Assembly (NCBI GenBank): GCA_027078745.1
Contig: JALWWO010000020.1
Location: 90,219-154,218 of the forward strand
Source of the DNA: Chromatiaceae bacterium
Lineage (GTDB): Bacteria; Pseudomonadota; Gammaproteobacteria; Chromatiales; Chromatiaceae
Length of the DNA stretch: 64,000 bases
Direction: 5' to 3'
Position numbers and translations under genes: made by a program. Positions 8,798-18,050 of the stretch are shown one piece after another. Position 1 is the first letter of the stretch, and every line of letters starts with the position of its first letter. The notes beneath the pieces are model-generated. The model did no database searches, was not told the origin of the DNA, and saw only the letters and a list, made by a program, of their open reading frames with translations.

Positions 8798-9778
8798 CTA
8801 ACGATCCCGCAGGGCGGGTAGTACCCGAGTAGCTAGAAACTGGGCTAGGGGTTGCAGTTCGGAATACTCCACGCCTACCGCCACCACATAGTTCAGGGTG
8901 CGGGGGATGTCTGCTAGATGTCCGGCTTTGCCATCTCGAATCCAGAGGCGTGCGAAAATCCCGCTCGCCTTTAGATGGCGCTGGATGCCCATGAGATCGA
9001 ACCAGCGGAGGAACTGTTGCTCTTGCTCGGGCCGGAGTACCCCCGATTGGACCGCCAGTTGAAAATAGCCCCAAGCCCAGATTTCCACCTGCTGCCGAGG
9101 CCATTCGATGTAGCAATCCCGCAGCAGGGAGACCAGATCATAGGTGACGGGTCCCCGCACCGCATCTTGGAAATCCAGTACCCCTGGAGAGGGGGAAGGG
9201 CTTACCAACAGGTTGCGGCTGTGGAAGTCTCGGTGCACGAAGACTTGGGGCTGTTCCAGGGCATTGGCGATCAGCAAGGCGCGGGCTTGCTGCAAAACGG
9301 CCTGCTCTTCCGGGGACAGGACAAGCCCCAGATAGCGATCCAAGAGCCAGGTGGAAAAGAGGTCCAGTTCCCGACTCAGGAAAGCCGCATCGTAGGCAGG
9401 CAAACCTTCCGTGGGCAAGCAGGTTTGCAGGATGGCCAGGGTGCCCAGGGCATCCCCATACAGCCGATTCACATTGTTCGTGTCCAGCACATCCAGATAA
9501 TGCTGGGTGCCCAGATCCTCCATGAGCAGGAACCCTTGGCCAGGCGCTTCCCCATAGATCTCCGGGGCATGCACGCCGAATTGTTTCAAGGTCTTTGCCA
9601 GCTGCACAAAGCGCTCAGTGCTGCCGGTGGGATCTTCCATCACCACATAGTTGTTTTCTCCCCCTTGCACCCGCCAATAGCGGCGCTGGCTCGCATCCCC
9701 GGCAATTGGGATCAGCCTCAGGGTTGCTGAGGGCAAGATCGACTTTAACCAAGCCTCGATTCGGTCGGTCTTTGTCAT
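8798..9778 (-). CDS. amgK: Anomeric sugar kinase AmgK (N-acetylmuramate/N-acetylglucosamine kinase)
   Basis: 326 residues of the aminoglycoside-phosphotransferase (APH) fold: small N-lobe with AGDASQRRYWRV (residues 27-38), catalytic block VFVHRDFHSRNLLV (near 180), and metal-binding Asp in GVLDFQDAVRGP. Family knowledge: AmgK phosphorylates the anomeric position of MurNAc and GlcNAc in the cell-wall recycling route described in Pseudomonas that bypasses de novo synthesis (and fosfomycin). Its position divergent from lptD-surA-pdxA matches that genus. The usual next gene, the uridylyltransferase murU, is absent; DUF58 and tgpA follow instead. Confidence 0.85.
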   Translation of the reverse strand: MTKTDRIEAWLKSILPSATLRLIPIAGDASQRRYWRVQGGENNYVVMEDPTGSTERFVQLAKTLKQFGVHAPEIYGEAPGQGFLLMEDLGTQHYLDVLDTNNVNRLYGDALGTLAILQTCLPTEGLPAYDAAFLSRELDLFSTWLLDRYLGLVLSPEEQAVLQQARALLIANALEQPQVFVHRDFHSRNLLVSPSPSPGVLDFQDAVRGPVTYDLVSLLRDCYIEWPRQQVEIWAWGYFQLAVQSGVLRPEQEQQFLRWFDLMGIQRHLKASGIFARLWIRDGKAGHLADIPRTLNYVVAVGVEYSELQPLAQFLATRVLPALRDR

Positions 9779-9863
9779 CCAAAAATCCTGTGGGGGCCAT
9801 CTGCCCCTGTATCCGCTGAAAAATAGCTAGAATACCTGCTTTTCCTGCGGTGGTAATCACTCA

Positions 9864-12119
9864 GTGTTCGGATCTTTTCCCAGATTGCACCTGTTCAGCC
9901 TCTTGGGACTGCTGTTCTGGATCCCTGGGTTGAGCGCAGCAATCGCACCTGATCTGGAAGCCGGTCTGAATTGGTCCTATTGCGGACAGCGACCCGCTCG
10001 CCTGGGCCCATCCCGCCTGCCCCAGCCGCCGAACCCGGAAGAACCGATTGCAATCACGGCGGACGACTTCTCCTATGATCAAGCCCGAGAGCAACTGCAT
10101 CTCCTGGGAAACATTGACCTGCGACAAGGCAGCCGGCACCTCCGTTCCGAGGTGCTGCGCTATGATTTGAACACCAAGGAACTCTTCGCCCCAGGGCAGA
10201 TCTATCTGGAACAACCGCGGATTCGGCTCCTGGGTACGGAAGCCCAGCTGAACCTGCGAAACGAGCGCGGCCAGATCAAAAATCCCCGGTATCGTTTCAC
10301 CGGTCCCCTCAATGCCCGAGGTTCCGCCCGATTAGCGGAATTGTTGGGCACAGGTCGTTCCCGCTATTCAGATCTCCTCTACAGCACCTGTAAGCCTGGC
10401 CAGCGGGATTGGGATCTGACCGCCCGCTCCTTGGAGATCGATGAGGAAGCTGGTCAGGGCATCGCCCGAGATGCCAAGCTACGGGTGCTCGGCGTGCCTG
10501 TTCTCTACAGTCCCTATCTCTCTTTTCCCCTCGACGACCGGCGCAAGAGCGGTTTCCTTGTGCCCACCTTGGGCAATTCCAGTGAATCGGGCATAGAGAT
10601 CCTCACCCCCTATTACTTCAACCTTGCACCCAATTACGATGCCACCCTCTATCCCCATTACATCGAAAAGCGGGGCATGATGATCGGCGGGGAATTCCGA
10701 TTCCTGACCCCCCACCATGCCGGGGAATTCTACGGGGAAATCATTCAGGATCAGCAATATGAAGATCGGGAGCGACGCAGTGCCCTTCGCTTTCTCTATC
10801 AGGGGAAACTGGGCAAATGGTCTGCCCAAATCCAATTCTATGAAGTTTCCGACACGGCTTATCTAGGAGACTTCGGCAACCGGCTGGAGGTCACCAGCCT
10901 GCGCAATATCCCCCGATCTGTGCAGCTCAGCTATAACGCGAAGCGCTGGCAGGCTTTTGTGCGCCTCAAAGATTTTCAAACCGTCGATGACAGCATTGCC
11001 CCAAAGAATCGCCCCTATGCCCAGCTGCCCCAGGTCTCCTGGACGCTCAAACCCTATCGGTTGCCCCTGGGCCTGCGCTTCGATATGAAGGCCACTTATG
11101 ATTACTTCGATCACGCGGAAAAGGTCTATGGGCAGCGGATCAGCCTGCGCCCCTCGCTCTCCTGGCCTTTGCGCAAGGCCTATGGCTATCTCATCCCGCG
11201 CGTGAATCTCTATGGAGCTCGCTATGCGCTGAATCGGGTGGAAACCGACGATCCCCACAATCCTTCCTATGCCATTCCCAGCGTTCTGCTGGATGGCAAG
11301 CTCGTCTTCGAGCGGGAAGTTCGGTGGTTCGGCAAGCCCAGCTTGCAAACCCTGGAACCCCGCCTGTTCTATCTCTACACCCCCTATCGGGATCAGGATG
11401 AGATCCCTGTGTTCGATAGTGCAGAACTGAGCTTTAGTTATGACAGCTTGTTCCGGGCCAACCGATTCAGCGGCAGCGACCGCATCGGGGATGCGGATCA
11501 GCTCACCCTGGGGCTGACCTCCCGCACTCTGGATTCGCATTCTGGGCGGGAGTGGTTCCGCGCCAGCTTAGGGCAGATCTTTTATTTCCAACCCCGTCAG
11601 GTGCAGATCTCCGGGGAGGCGGACGAGGAACCCAGCTCTGCCATCGCCGCGGAAATGTCCGCTCGCCTCTTAGCGCATCTGAGCGGCCGGCTCAGCCTGC
11701 AATGGGATCCGAACCGACGGGAGGCACCCTCCCGAAAGCGGGTTTTGGAACTCCGCTACCATCCGATGAACAACCGCCTGTTGAACCTTTCCTATCGATT
11801 TGACCTCGGTACCTCCGAAGCGACCCGCTACGAAGATCTTGACCTTTCCTTTCGCTGGCCCCTGGGCGCCCAGGTGGAAATGGTGGGCCGCTGGTTTTAC
11901 TCCCTGCGCAACCATCAGACCACCGAGGCATTGGCCGGGATCGAATTCGGCCGATGTTGCTGGAAGCTCCGGATTTTGGGCCGGCATCTGCGCAACCAAC
12001 CCGACACCGGGGGAAAGACGAGTTTCATGGTGCAACTGGTGCTCTCGGGACTCGGCCATGTGGGGAACAGCATCGATCAACTCTTAGAGCGAGAAATCTA
12101 TGGCTATCACGCGGATTGA
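9864..12119 (+). CDS. lptD: LPS-assembly outer membrane protein LptD
   Basis: 751 residues from a GTG start at 9864; no better start keeps the signal peptide (about residues 1-26). Residues 50-150 form the periplasmic beta-jellyroll/OstA domain (ITADDFSYDQAREQLHLLGN), and the rest is the large beta-barrel. The four cysteines needed for the interdomain disulfides are in place: C40 (NWSYCGQ), about C176 (YSTCKPGQRDW) and an adjacent pair at about C698-C699 (GRCCWKLRI). LptD with LptE inserts LPS into the outer leaflet. Its end overlaps surA by 20 nt, and SurA itself is the chaperone for LptD. A TAGAAT hexamer at 9828-9833 may be the -10. Confidence 0.95.
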   Translation: MFGSFPRLHLFSLLGLLFWIPGLSAAIAPDLEAGLNWSYCGQRPARLGPSRLPQPPNPEEPIAITADDFSYDQAREQLHLLGNIDLRQGSRHLRSEVLRYDLNTKELFAPGQIYLEQPRIRLLGTEAQLNLRNERGQIKNPRYRFTGPLNARGSARLAELLGTGRSRYSDLLYSTCKPGQRDWDLTARSLEIDEEAGQGIARDAKLRVLGVPVLYSPYLSFPLDDRRKSGFLVPTLGNSSESGIEILTPYYFNLAPNYDATLYPHYIEKRGMMIGGEFRFLTPHHAGEFYGEIIQDQQYEDRERRSALRFLYQGKLGKWSAQIQFYEVSDTAYLGDFGNRLEVTSLRNIPRSVQLSYNAKRWQAFVRLKDFQTVDDSIAPKNRPYAQLPQVSWTLKPYRLPLGLRFDMKATYDYFDHAEKVYGQRISLRPSLSWPLRKAYGYLIPRVNLYGARYALNRVETDDPHNPSYAIPSVLLDGKLVFEREVRWFGKPSLQTLEPRLFYLYTPYRDQDEIPVFDSAELSFSYDSLFRANRFSGSDRIGDADQLTLGLTSRTLDSHSGREWFRASLGQIFYFQPRQVQISGEADEEPSSAIAAEMSARLLAHLSGRLSLQWDPNRREAPSRKRVLELRYHPMNNRLLNLSYRFDLGTSEATRYEDLDLSFRWPLGAQVEMVGRWFYSLRNHQTTEALAGIEFGRCCWKLRILGRHLRNQPDTGGKTSFMVQLVLSGLGHVGNSIDQLLEREIYGYHAD

Positions 12120-13419
12120 TCCCAGATCACCCAGCTGGTTTGGATTTTTTCTTGGGCTTTGGCTGCTGAGCAGTGCCGCCGGTGCTACTGAATTGCTAAA
12201 TGCCATCGTGGCGGTGGTCAACGAAGATGTGATCGTGCGCACGGAGCTGGAGCAGGGGGTAAAAATTGTCCAGGCCCAGCTACAAGACCAGGGCAAGCCG
12301 GTACCCCCTCGGCGGCAGCTAGAACACCAGGTTTTAGAACAGCTCATTCGGAAGCGCCTTCAGCTGCAACAGGCAAAAAAGCTCGGGATCGAGATTTCAG
12401 AAGCCGAGCTGACCAAGGCGCTTTCCAACATCGCCGCGCGCAACGGGCTGACCCTGGAGCAGCTGCAACAGGTGCTGGAGAACAGCGGGATGCGATACGA
12501 GGATTTCCGAGAAGACACCCATACCCAGATGTTGATCGCGCGGCTGCAGGCCCAGGCTGTGATCCAGAACATTCAGGTGACGGAACCGGAGATCGACCGC
12601 TTTTTGCGGCGGGAAGGAGACAAGCTCATCGAACGGGAGGCGGTGCGGCTCGGTCACATCCTCATCGCAGTCTCCGAAACCGCTTCGGAGGCAACCATCG
12701 AAAAGGCCCGCAAGAAGGCCCAACGATTGGTGAAAAAGCTCCGTTCCGGAGCGGATTTCGCCGAGATCGCTCGGCGGGAATCCGACGGACAGCGGGCAGC
12801 GGAGGGGGGCGATCTGGGTTGGTTTGAGATGGCTGCGGTGCCTTCCCTGGTGGAAGAGCTCGTCTATGAGCTCGACAAGGGGGAGATCAGCGACCCCCTG
12901 CGCAGTCCCAGCGGATTCCACATCATCAAGCTGATCGATCTCAAGACCAAAGCGCCGGCGGTGGTCACCCAGACCCATGCCCGACACATCCTCATCCGCA
13001 CCAATGAATTGGTGTCTGACTCAGATGCCAAGGCGCGCTTAAACCGATTGCGCCTGCGGCTCTTGGGCGGGGGGGATTTCGCAACCCTGGCCCGCGCTAA
13101 CTCCGATGACACGGGGTCCGCCCTGAAGGGGGGGGATCTGGGCTGGCTCAGCCCAGGGGATACGGTGCCCGAGTTCGAGAAGGTCATGGATGCCCTGGCG
13201 GTTCAGGAGATCAGCAAACCCTTCAAGACTTCCTTCGGCTGGCACATCGTGCAGGTATTGGCGCGCCGCCGTCAGGACACCGCGGAGGCCTTGCTGCGGC
13301 TCAAGGCGAAGGAAGTGCTACGGGAACGCAAAGCAAAGAGGGCCATCGAGGCCTGGTTGCAACAGCTGCGGGATGAAGCCTATGTGGAGATCCGGCTTCC
13401 CGAGGGGGAGAAGCGTTAG
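12100..13419 (+). CDS. surA: Periplasmic peptidyl-prolyl isomerase/chaperone SurA
   Basis: 439 residues. Signal peptide through about residue 29 (SSAAGATE), N-terminal chaperone region beginning LLNAIVAVVNEDVIVRTELE, then two parvulin domains: residues about 180-275 (AVRLGHILIAVSE, GGDLGWFEMAAV) and about 290-390 (THARHILIRTNE, GGDLGWLSPGDTVPEF). The C-terminal helix that completes the chaperone module is present. It escorts outer membrane proteins such as LptD. Starts inside the last codons of lptD and its stop directly abuts the pdxA start. Confidence 0.95.
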   Translation: MAITRIDPRSPSWFGFFLGLWLLSSAAGATELLNAIVAVVNEDVIVRTELEQGVKIVQAQLQDQGKPVPPRRQLEHQVLEQLIRKRLQLQQAKKLGIEISEAELTKALSNIAARNGLTLEQLQQVLENSGMRYEDFREDTHTQMLIARLQAQAVIQNIQVTEPEIDRFLRREGDKLIEREAVRLGHILIAVSETASEATIEKARKKAQRLVKKLRSGADFAEIARRESDGQRAAEGGDLGWFEMAAVPSLVEELVYELDKGEISDPLRSPSGFHIIKLIDLKTKAPAVVTQTHARHILIRTNELVSDSDAKARLNRLRLRLLGGGDFATLARANSDDTGSALKGGDLGWLSPGDTVPEFEKVMDALAVQEISKPFKTSFGWHIVQVLARRRQDTAEALLRLKAKEVLRERKAKRAIEAWLQQLRDEAYVEIRLPEGEKR

Positions 13420-14406
13420 ATGGCGCACCTGCCCCGCATCGCCCTCACCCCGGGCGAACCGGCAGGCATCGGGCCCGATCTCTGTATCAGGCTCGCCCGG
13501 CGTTCCTTTCCCGCTCAATTAGTTCTCATCGCCAATCCCGAACTCTTGATCCAGCGAGCCCGAGCCTTAGGTGAGGCAATCCGCTGGACACCCTTCGATC
13601 CCCAAGCCCCCCGAACTCCTCAAACAGCGGGCAGCCTGTTGATCCACCCTCAAGCTTTGCAGCGGCCTGCACAGCCCGGCCGATTAGATCCCGCCAACAG
13701 TGCCTATGTGCTGAAGACCCTGGAAATCGCCTGCGACGGCTGCTTGGACGGCACCTTCGATGCGTTGGTGACGGGTCCGGTTCACAAGGGCGTGATCAAT
13801 GCGGCCGGGTTTCCCTTCACCGGTCATACGGAGTTCCTCGCGCGGCGTTGCGGGGTGGAACAACCCCTCATGCTCCTCGCCATTCCCGGATTGCGGGTGG
13901 CCCTGGCCACCACTCATCTGCCCCTGCGCCAAGTCGCCGATGCCATCACCCGAGAGCATCTCGCTCGGTGCCTCCGCATCCTGCATGCAGATCTGCGGAA
14001 AAAATTTCGGTGCCCGGCTCCGCGCATCTTGGTCTGCGGCCTGAATCCTCACGCGGGGGAAGGGGGCCACCTGGGGCGGGAAGAAATCGAAGTGATTGAA
14101 CCCGTGTTGCGAACACTCCGGCAGGCAGGCCTGGATCTCGTCGGCCCGGTGCCCGGGGATACCGCCTTTGTTCCCGACCGTCTGGCCGGCGTGGATGCAG
14201 TGCTGGCCCTGTATCACGATCAGGGTTTGGCAGTGCTGAAAGCCCAGGGATTCGGCCGAGCGGTGAATATCACCCTAGGATTACCCATCCTCCGTACCTC
14301 GGTGGACCACGGCACCGCCCTTTCCCTCGCGGGCACCGGACGGGGAGATCTCGGCAGTTTGGAAGCGGCTTTGGCGATGGCCCTTGCACTCTGCGAGCGT
14401 GCCTAG
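13420..14406 (+). CDS. pdxA: 4-hydroxythreonine-4-phosphate dehydrogenase PdxA
   Basis: 328 residues, normal length. Characteristic blocks: ALTPGEPAGIGPDL (near residue 7), TGPVHKGVINAAG, FTGHTEFLA, CGLNPHAGEGGHLG and LYHDQGLAVLK, which hold the metal-binding His residues and substrate contacts. It oxidises 4-phosphohydroxy-threonine in the DXP-dependent pyridoxal phosphate pathway. It directly follows surA as in E. coli and Pseudomonas, but the usual next genes rsmA (ksgA) and apaG are missing; the next gene is convergent with a 4-nt overlap. Confidence 0.95.
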   Translation: MAHLPRIALTPGEPAGIGPDLCIRLARRSFPAQLVLIANPELLIQRARALGEAIRWTPFDPQAPRTPQTAGSLLIHPQALQRPAQPGRLDPANSAYVLKTLEIACDGCLDGTFDALVTGPVHKGVINAAGFPFTGHTEFLARRCGVEQPLMLLAIPGLRVALATTHLPLRQVADAITREHLARCLRILHADLRKKFRCPAPRILVCGLNPHAGEGGHLGREEIEVIEPVLRTLRQAGLDLVGPVPGDTAFVPDRLAGVDAVLALYHDQGLAVLKAQGFGRAVNITLGLPILRTSVDHGTALSLAGTGRGDLGSLEAALAMALALCERA

Positions 14407-15347
14407 CCTCGGATGCAATCCTGGATCTGCAGGGCGACCTCCAGCGCTCTCAACCCCGCCCGTCCATCCACCAAGGGCGGCTGACGGGTCCGCACACAGT
14501 GTACGAAATGGGCTAGCTCCCGATCCAACGGGGGTTCCGGCTGGATGGCCAGGCGCTCCCGTCGGATTGATGGCCGCCGCTGGCCCGGGATCCATTCGGG
14601 ATAAGCCCGGTCCAGGGTTTGATGCAGAAAGTCCAAGGACAAGTACTTCTGTTCTTGGAACACGCGGATTTGGCGCACCTTTTTTTCGGAAACCCGACTG
14701 GCCACCACATTGGCCACCGCTCCATCGGAGAAGCTGAGCCGCGCATGAGCGATGTCGATCTGATCGGTGAGCACCGGCGTGCCCAGGGCATCGACCTGGA
14801 CCAAGTCCCCTTCCATGAGGGAAAGGATGATGTCGATGTCGTGGATCATGAGATCGGAAACCACATCCACATCGGTCGCCCGTTCCACAAAGCTACCCAG
14901 GCGCTGGGCTTCCAGGAAGCGCGGGCGCTGAATCTGATCGGCCAGGGCGATCACCCCCGCGTTGAAGCGCTCCACATGACCCACCTGCAGGATCGTACCC
15001 GTGGTTTCTGCGATGTGCACCAAGCGTTCTGCTTCCGCTCGATCGGCGGCGATGGGCTTTTCTAGGAGTACGGGGATACCCTGTTGTAGGAGGGGTTCGG
15101 CGACGGCGAAATGGGCTTTGGTAGGCACGACCACGCTCGCCGCATCGACCTGTCCCAGGAGGGCGTTCAGATCGGGAAAGACCGCGCAACCCGCTTCTGC
15201 AGCGATGCGCTGGGCGCGGGCTGGATCCTGATCGACCACGGCGACCAGTTCCACTGCGGGCATGTTGGCGTAGATCAGCGCGTGAAATCGGCCGAGATAG
15301 CCGACGCCAATGACAGCGACCCGCAGCCTAGGGGGGAGATTATCCAC
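14403..15347 (-). CDS. Gfo/Idh/MocA family NAD(P)-dependent oxidoreductase
   Basis: 314 residues from a GTG at 15347 that overlaps the preceding small gene by 8 nt. Rossmann motif VAVIGVGYLGRFHALIY (residues 10-26), the family EKP motif (VLLEKPIAADRAEAE, near 95), and VGHVERFNAGV and MIHDIDIILSLMEGD blocks of the second domain. Members oxidise or reduce sugars, nucleotide sugars or inositols. The substrate is unknown. The coupling to a one-helix membrane protein is the only context clue. Confidence 0.85.
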   Translation of the reverse strand: MDNLPPRLRVAVIGVGYLGRFHALIYANMPAVELVAVVDQDPARAQRIAAEAGCAVFPDLNALLGQVDAASVVVPTKAHFAVAEPLLQQGIPVLLEKPIAADRAEAERLVHIAETTGTILQVGHVERFNAGVIALADQIQRPRFLEAQRLGSFVERATDVDVVSDLMIHDIDIILSLMEGDLVQVDALGTPVLTDQIDIAHARLSFSDGAVANVVASRVSEKKVRQIRVFQEQKYLSLDFLHQTLDRAYPEWIPGQRRPSIRRERLAIQPEPPLDRELAHFVHCVRTRQPPLVDGRAGLRALEVALQIQDCIRG

Positions 15348-15504
15348 CGAAAATCGGGATATCGGGAAGATGCTCCGCGATGGGAACGGGGTCTAACTCA
15401 TAATACAGATGGACCTGATACGCGAGAGTAATGCTCATTCCCAAGGCCAGGAGTACCAGGACTACGAAGAAGAGGTCTGGTTTCTGGCGACGTCTCGACT
15501 TCAT
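15340..15504 (-). CDS. Small single-pass membrane protein
   Basis: 54 codons, ATG at 15504 to TAA at 15340. The protein opens with a strongly basic segment (MKSRRRQKPDLF), then one membrane helix (FFVVLVLLALGMSITLAY, about residues 12-29), then a short acidic/proline tail (YYELDPVPIAEHLPDIPIF). The last 8 bases overlap the oxidoreductase start, a typical coupled arrangement, which is the main support that it is real. No family recognised. The ribosome site is weak. Confidence 0.6.
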   Translation of the reverse strand: MKSRRRQKPDLFFVVLVLLALGMSITLAYQVHLYYELDPVPIAEHLPDIPIFGG

Positions 15505-15739
15505 GATGAGGACCGATTCTAAGTTAGAAGTTTTCTAGAAAAAGGACAGAACCTCTTGAAAGATAGCATAAGGCACCGGAATTCTCGAACCTAGAATCTT
15601 CCCATCCAATAAGAAATTATCTAATAAAATTAGAATATTTTCAGCCACTCAGCAAGCGGGCACATCCGCGCTCCTTCAGCGCGCTTCGGTGAAGAAGTGA
15701 AAGCCCGACGCCGAGAAAGCCGGAATGATCGAGGATCCC

Positions 15740-16228
15740 TCAATCCCCCGAGGGATGGGACCAGGATTGGATAGGGACAACAGAGAGGCTGTTCTTCGGG
15801 GAGCCTTCGATGAGGCGATCGCTGTAGGTGAGATAGATCAGCACGTTGCGGCGCGTATCGTAAAAACGCACCACTTGCAGGCTCTTGAAGATCAGAGAAG
15901 TGCGTTTTTTAAAGACTTCCTCTCCATCGGCTTCTCCGGATCGAACCGCTTCCGGAAGTTGGATCGGACCGATCTGACGGCAAGAGATGGAAGCGTCCGA
16001 GGTATCTTCCGCCAATCCCAGAGCACCGGCAAATCCCCCTTTCTTCGCGCGGCTCAGGTAGCAGGCGATGCCTGGAATGGCCGGATCGTCGAAGGCCTCG
16101 ATGACGATCTTATCGTTGGGGGAAAGCAGCCGGAATTTGGTGCTCACGGCGCCGATCTCTTCCGCCCAGGCGGTGCGCTGTCCGAACAGGCCGATTGCAC
16201 AGCAGAGGATAGAAGCCTTAATCCGCAT
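15740..16228 (-). CDS. creA: CreA family exported protein
   Basis: 162 residues from ATG 16228, which has GGAGAAG just upstream; the ATG four codons earlier sits inside that ribosome site. Signal peptide ends near RTAWA (about residue 21). The mature protein has the CreA pattern: EIGAVSTKFRLLSPNDKIVI, FDDPAIPGIACYLSRAKKGG, LAEDTSDASISCRQIGPI, and a C-terminal VFKKRTSLIFKSLQVVRFYD. CreA is a conserved periplasmic protein of unknown function. Its start overlaps the end of the FAD oxidoreductase gene by 11 nt, making it the last gene of a three-gene unit. Confidence 0.9.
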   Translation of the reverse strand: MRIKASILCCAIGLFGQRTAWAEEIGAVSTKFRLLSPNDKIVIEAFDDPAIPGIACYLSRAKKGGFAGALGLAEDTSDASISCRQIGPIQLPEAVRSGEADGEEVFKKRTSLIFKSLQVVRFYDTRRNVLIYLTYSDRLIEGSPKNSLSVVPIQSWSHPSGD

Positions 16229-17417
16229 GAACTTCTCCAAACAGGCGCAGGCTTTCTTCGTAGGATCGCATCAGGCAGTCTTCGATGGAAACCCCGAAGA
16301 ACCAGTTGCCAACGATAGCCAAAGGTTTCCCCTGCAACCGTTCGGTCAAGCGCTGGACCTGCGCTTGCTGCTCGACCCGCAGGGCGGGCAATCGGTTGCG
16401 AATCCACACCGGATCCCGAATAGCCTCCGGCTGAACACCCAAGGCCGCGCGGGCGGTGGCCAGCTGGGCATCCCGCGATAAAGCATCCGCGCGAAAGTGC
16501 AGGGTAAAGCCGCGATAGCGATCATGGGGCAGATCATCTCGAGAGACGATGGCATAGCAATCTTGTTCCCAAGCGATCAATCCGGCGAGGGGCGGCAGGG
16601 AGAGCGCTTGCGCAGGCACCCAGAACGCCAAGGAATCGATGGCCGCCATCTCCATGCCCGCCAGTTCTTGGGCGAGCGGTTCGAATGATTCGGACAATAG
16701 CTGTCGGGCGATGTCCGGCGGCACGGCGAGACTGAGCCAACGGCATTCGAGCGCTTCCCCGCTTTCCAGATGGATTCGGAACCCTTCTCCCTGCGGATGA
16801 ACGGCGGCAACCCGCTGTCCGGTGCGGACCTGGATGCCGGGCTGGGCTGCGATGGCTTGGGAGATGCGGGACAGCCCCCCCGAAAAGCTAAAGCGGCGCG
16901 GGAAGTCCTTGCGCTTGGGCTTGGGACGAAAGAGCAGTTCCGCTGGAAACGCATCTGCATCCTGGCAGATCACCGCCCGAAAGGCGTAGCGGAAGAGATC
17001 TTGATAATTGCGGCGGCCCAGCACGCGGCTGTAATAATCGGCTACCGTGCGCCCGGACTTTTGAACTGTCGCCAGTCGGGGTAGGGCGAGCAGGAGTTCC
17101 AGGGGATGAAGGGCAGAGAGCAGGGAACGCCGTTGCCCCCCCTGCCAGCGCTGATAGTAGCGCCTGAGCTTGGGCACTCGGGTTGGGGGTGATGGGAGTT
17201 GTTGGAGGAGCTCCAACAGATGGCCATAGCTATTGAAACAGGTGTGCGCGCCTCCTTCTACCCAAAAGTCCTCCTGGAAGGCCAGGCTCTGAATGCAGCC
17301 GCCGATGCGGTCCTCCGCTTCCAACACTAGGGTGGGAATGCCCCGCGCAGCAGCATAATGGGCCATGCTCAGCCCGCTGATGCCCGCGCCGATGACGATG
17401 TGTTCCGCAGCCCTCAT
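16218..17417 (-). CDS. FAD-dependent amine-oxidase/protoporphyrinogen-oxidase-like protein
   Basis: 399 residues. N-terminal dinucleotide-binding motif HIVIGAGISGLSMAHYAA (residues 6-23), second FAD block (LVLEAEDRIGGCIQ), substrate-domain middle and a C-terminal FAD motif (LAIVGNWFFGVSIEDCL). The layout matches the HemY/monoamine oxidase superfamily. Being about 60-70 residues shorter than true HemY, and without other haem genes nearby, it may act on another substrate. Overlaps the upstream unknown gene by 4 nt and the downstream creA by 11 nt. Confidence 0.78.
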   Translation of the reverse strand: MRAAEHIVIGAGISGLSMAHYAAARGIPTLVLEAEDRIGGCIQSLAFQEDFWVEGGAHTCFNSYGHLLELLQQLPSPPTRVPKLRRYYQRWQGGQRRSLLSALHPLELLLALPRLATVQKSGRTVADYYSRVLGRRNYQDLFRYAFRAVICQDADAFPAELLFRPKPKRKDFPRRFSFSGGLSRISQAIAAQPGIQVRTGQRVAAVHPQGEGFRIHLESGEALECRWLSLAVPPDIARQLLSESFEPLAQELAGMEMAAIDSLAFWVPAQALSLPPLAGLIAWEQDCYAIVSRDDLPHDRYRGFTLHFRADALSRDAQLATARAALGVQPEAIRDPVWIRNRLPALRVEQQAQVQRLTERLQGKPLAIVGNWFFGVSIEDCLMRSYEESLRLFGEVHAD

Positions 17418-17932
17418 GTATCCGATTTCCGGCGGAATGGGTCCTGTTCAGGTTCCGGCTCTTCCAAAGAAAGGTGGCTGGTATCCGGCGTGGGAATCGG
17501 TTCTGGGGGCCGGTCGCAGTCTTCCAAGGTCCAATCCTCCCCTTCCACGAGGCTCAGATAACTGATGTCCACCTTCGGTGGAGTGCGGTCCGGTTCTGGC
17601 TCCAGGGGACCGCTGTCTACCGGTGCCAGCTTCAAACCGCTCTCTTCGGGTTGAGACGCAACGGAGCTCGAGGGCAATTTTGTTGGAGAAGGCGCGGGTT
17701 GCTGTTTCACGAGCTGAACGATGAGTCCTGCTTGTAAAAACGCCTGTTGGTATCGCTTCGCCTTGTCTGGGTCTAAGTTCTTTTTAACAACCACTGTCTT
17801 TCCGCTGAAGAGCTGGGCGATCGCGGCATCCGAAAGCTTGAAACGTTCTTGGATTCGCGCCTGCGCGGTCGCTGGATCGATGCCCGGCTTGAGTTTGCCG
17901 GAGAAAAGCACGCGGAACTTGATATCAGCCAT
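17414..17932 (-). CDS. Conserved protein of unknown function with acidic, proline-rich tail
   Basis: 172 residues. The first 80 residues are a compact charged domain (KFRVLFSGKLKPGIDPATAQ, RFKLSDAAIAQLFSGKTVVV, then DPDKAKRYQQAFLQAGL), a pattern I associate with small gammaproteobacterial proteins but cannot name. The remainder is Pro/Glu/Ser-rich and probably disordered, with two related segments (DISYLSLVEGEDWTLED and DTSHLSLEEPEPE) that look like short linear motifs. No signal peptide or membrane segment. First gene of the unit with the FAD oxidoreductase (4-nt overlap) and creA. Confidence 0.65.
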   Translation of the reverse strand: MADIKFRVLFSGKLKPGIDPATAQARIQERFKLSDAAIAQLFSGKTVVVKKNLDPDKAKRYQQAFLQAGLIVQLVKQQPAPSPTKLPSSSVASQPEESGLKLAPVDSGPLEPEPDRTPPKVDISYLSLVEGEDWTLEDCDRPPEPIPTPDTSHLSLEEPEPEQDPFRRKSDT

Positions 17933-18050
17933 ACCTCACCTGTGGACGAAGAACCGGACATTTGCAAGTCTACTGCATTCCCCGGAGGGAAACGAACGCT
18001 TCTCTTCGGGAAGCCGCTATACTGAGCGATGATTTTCTCGGGGGAACTCT

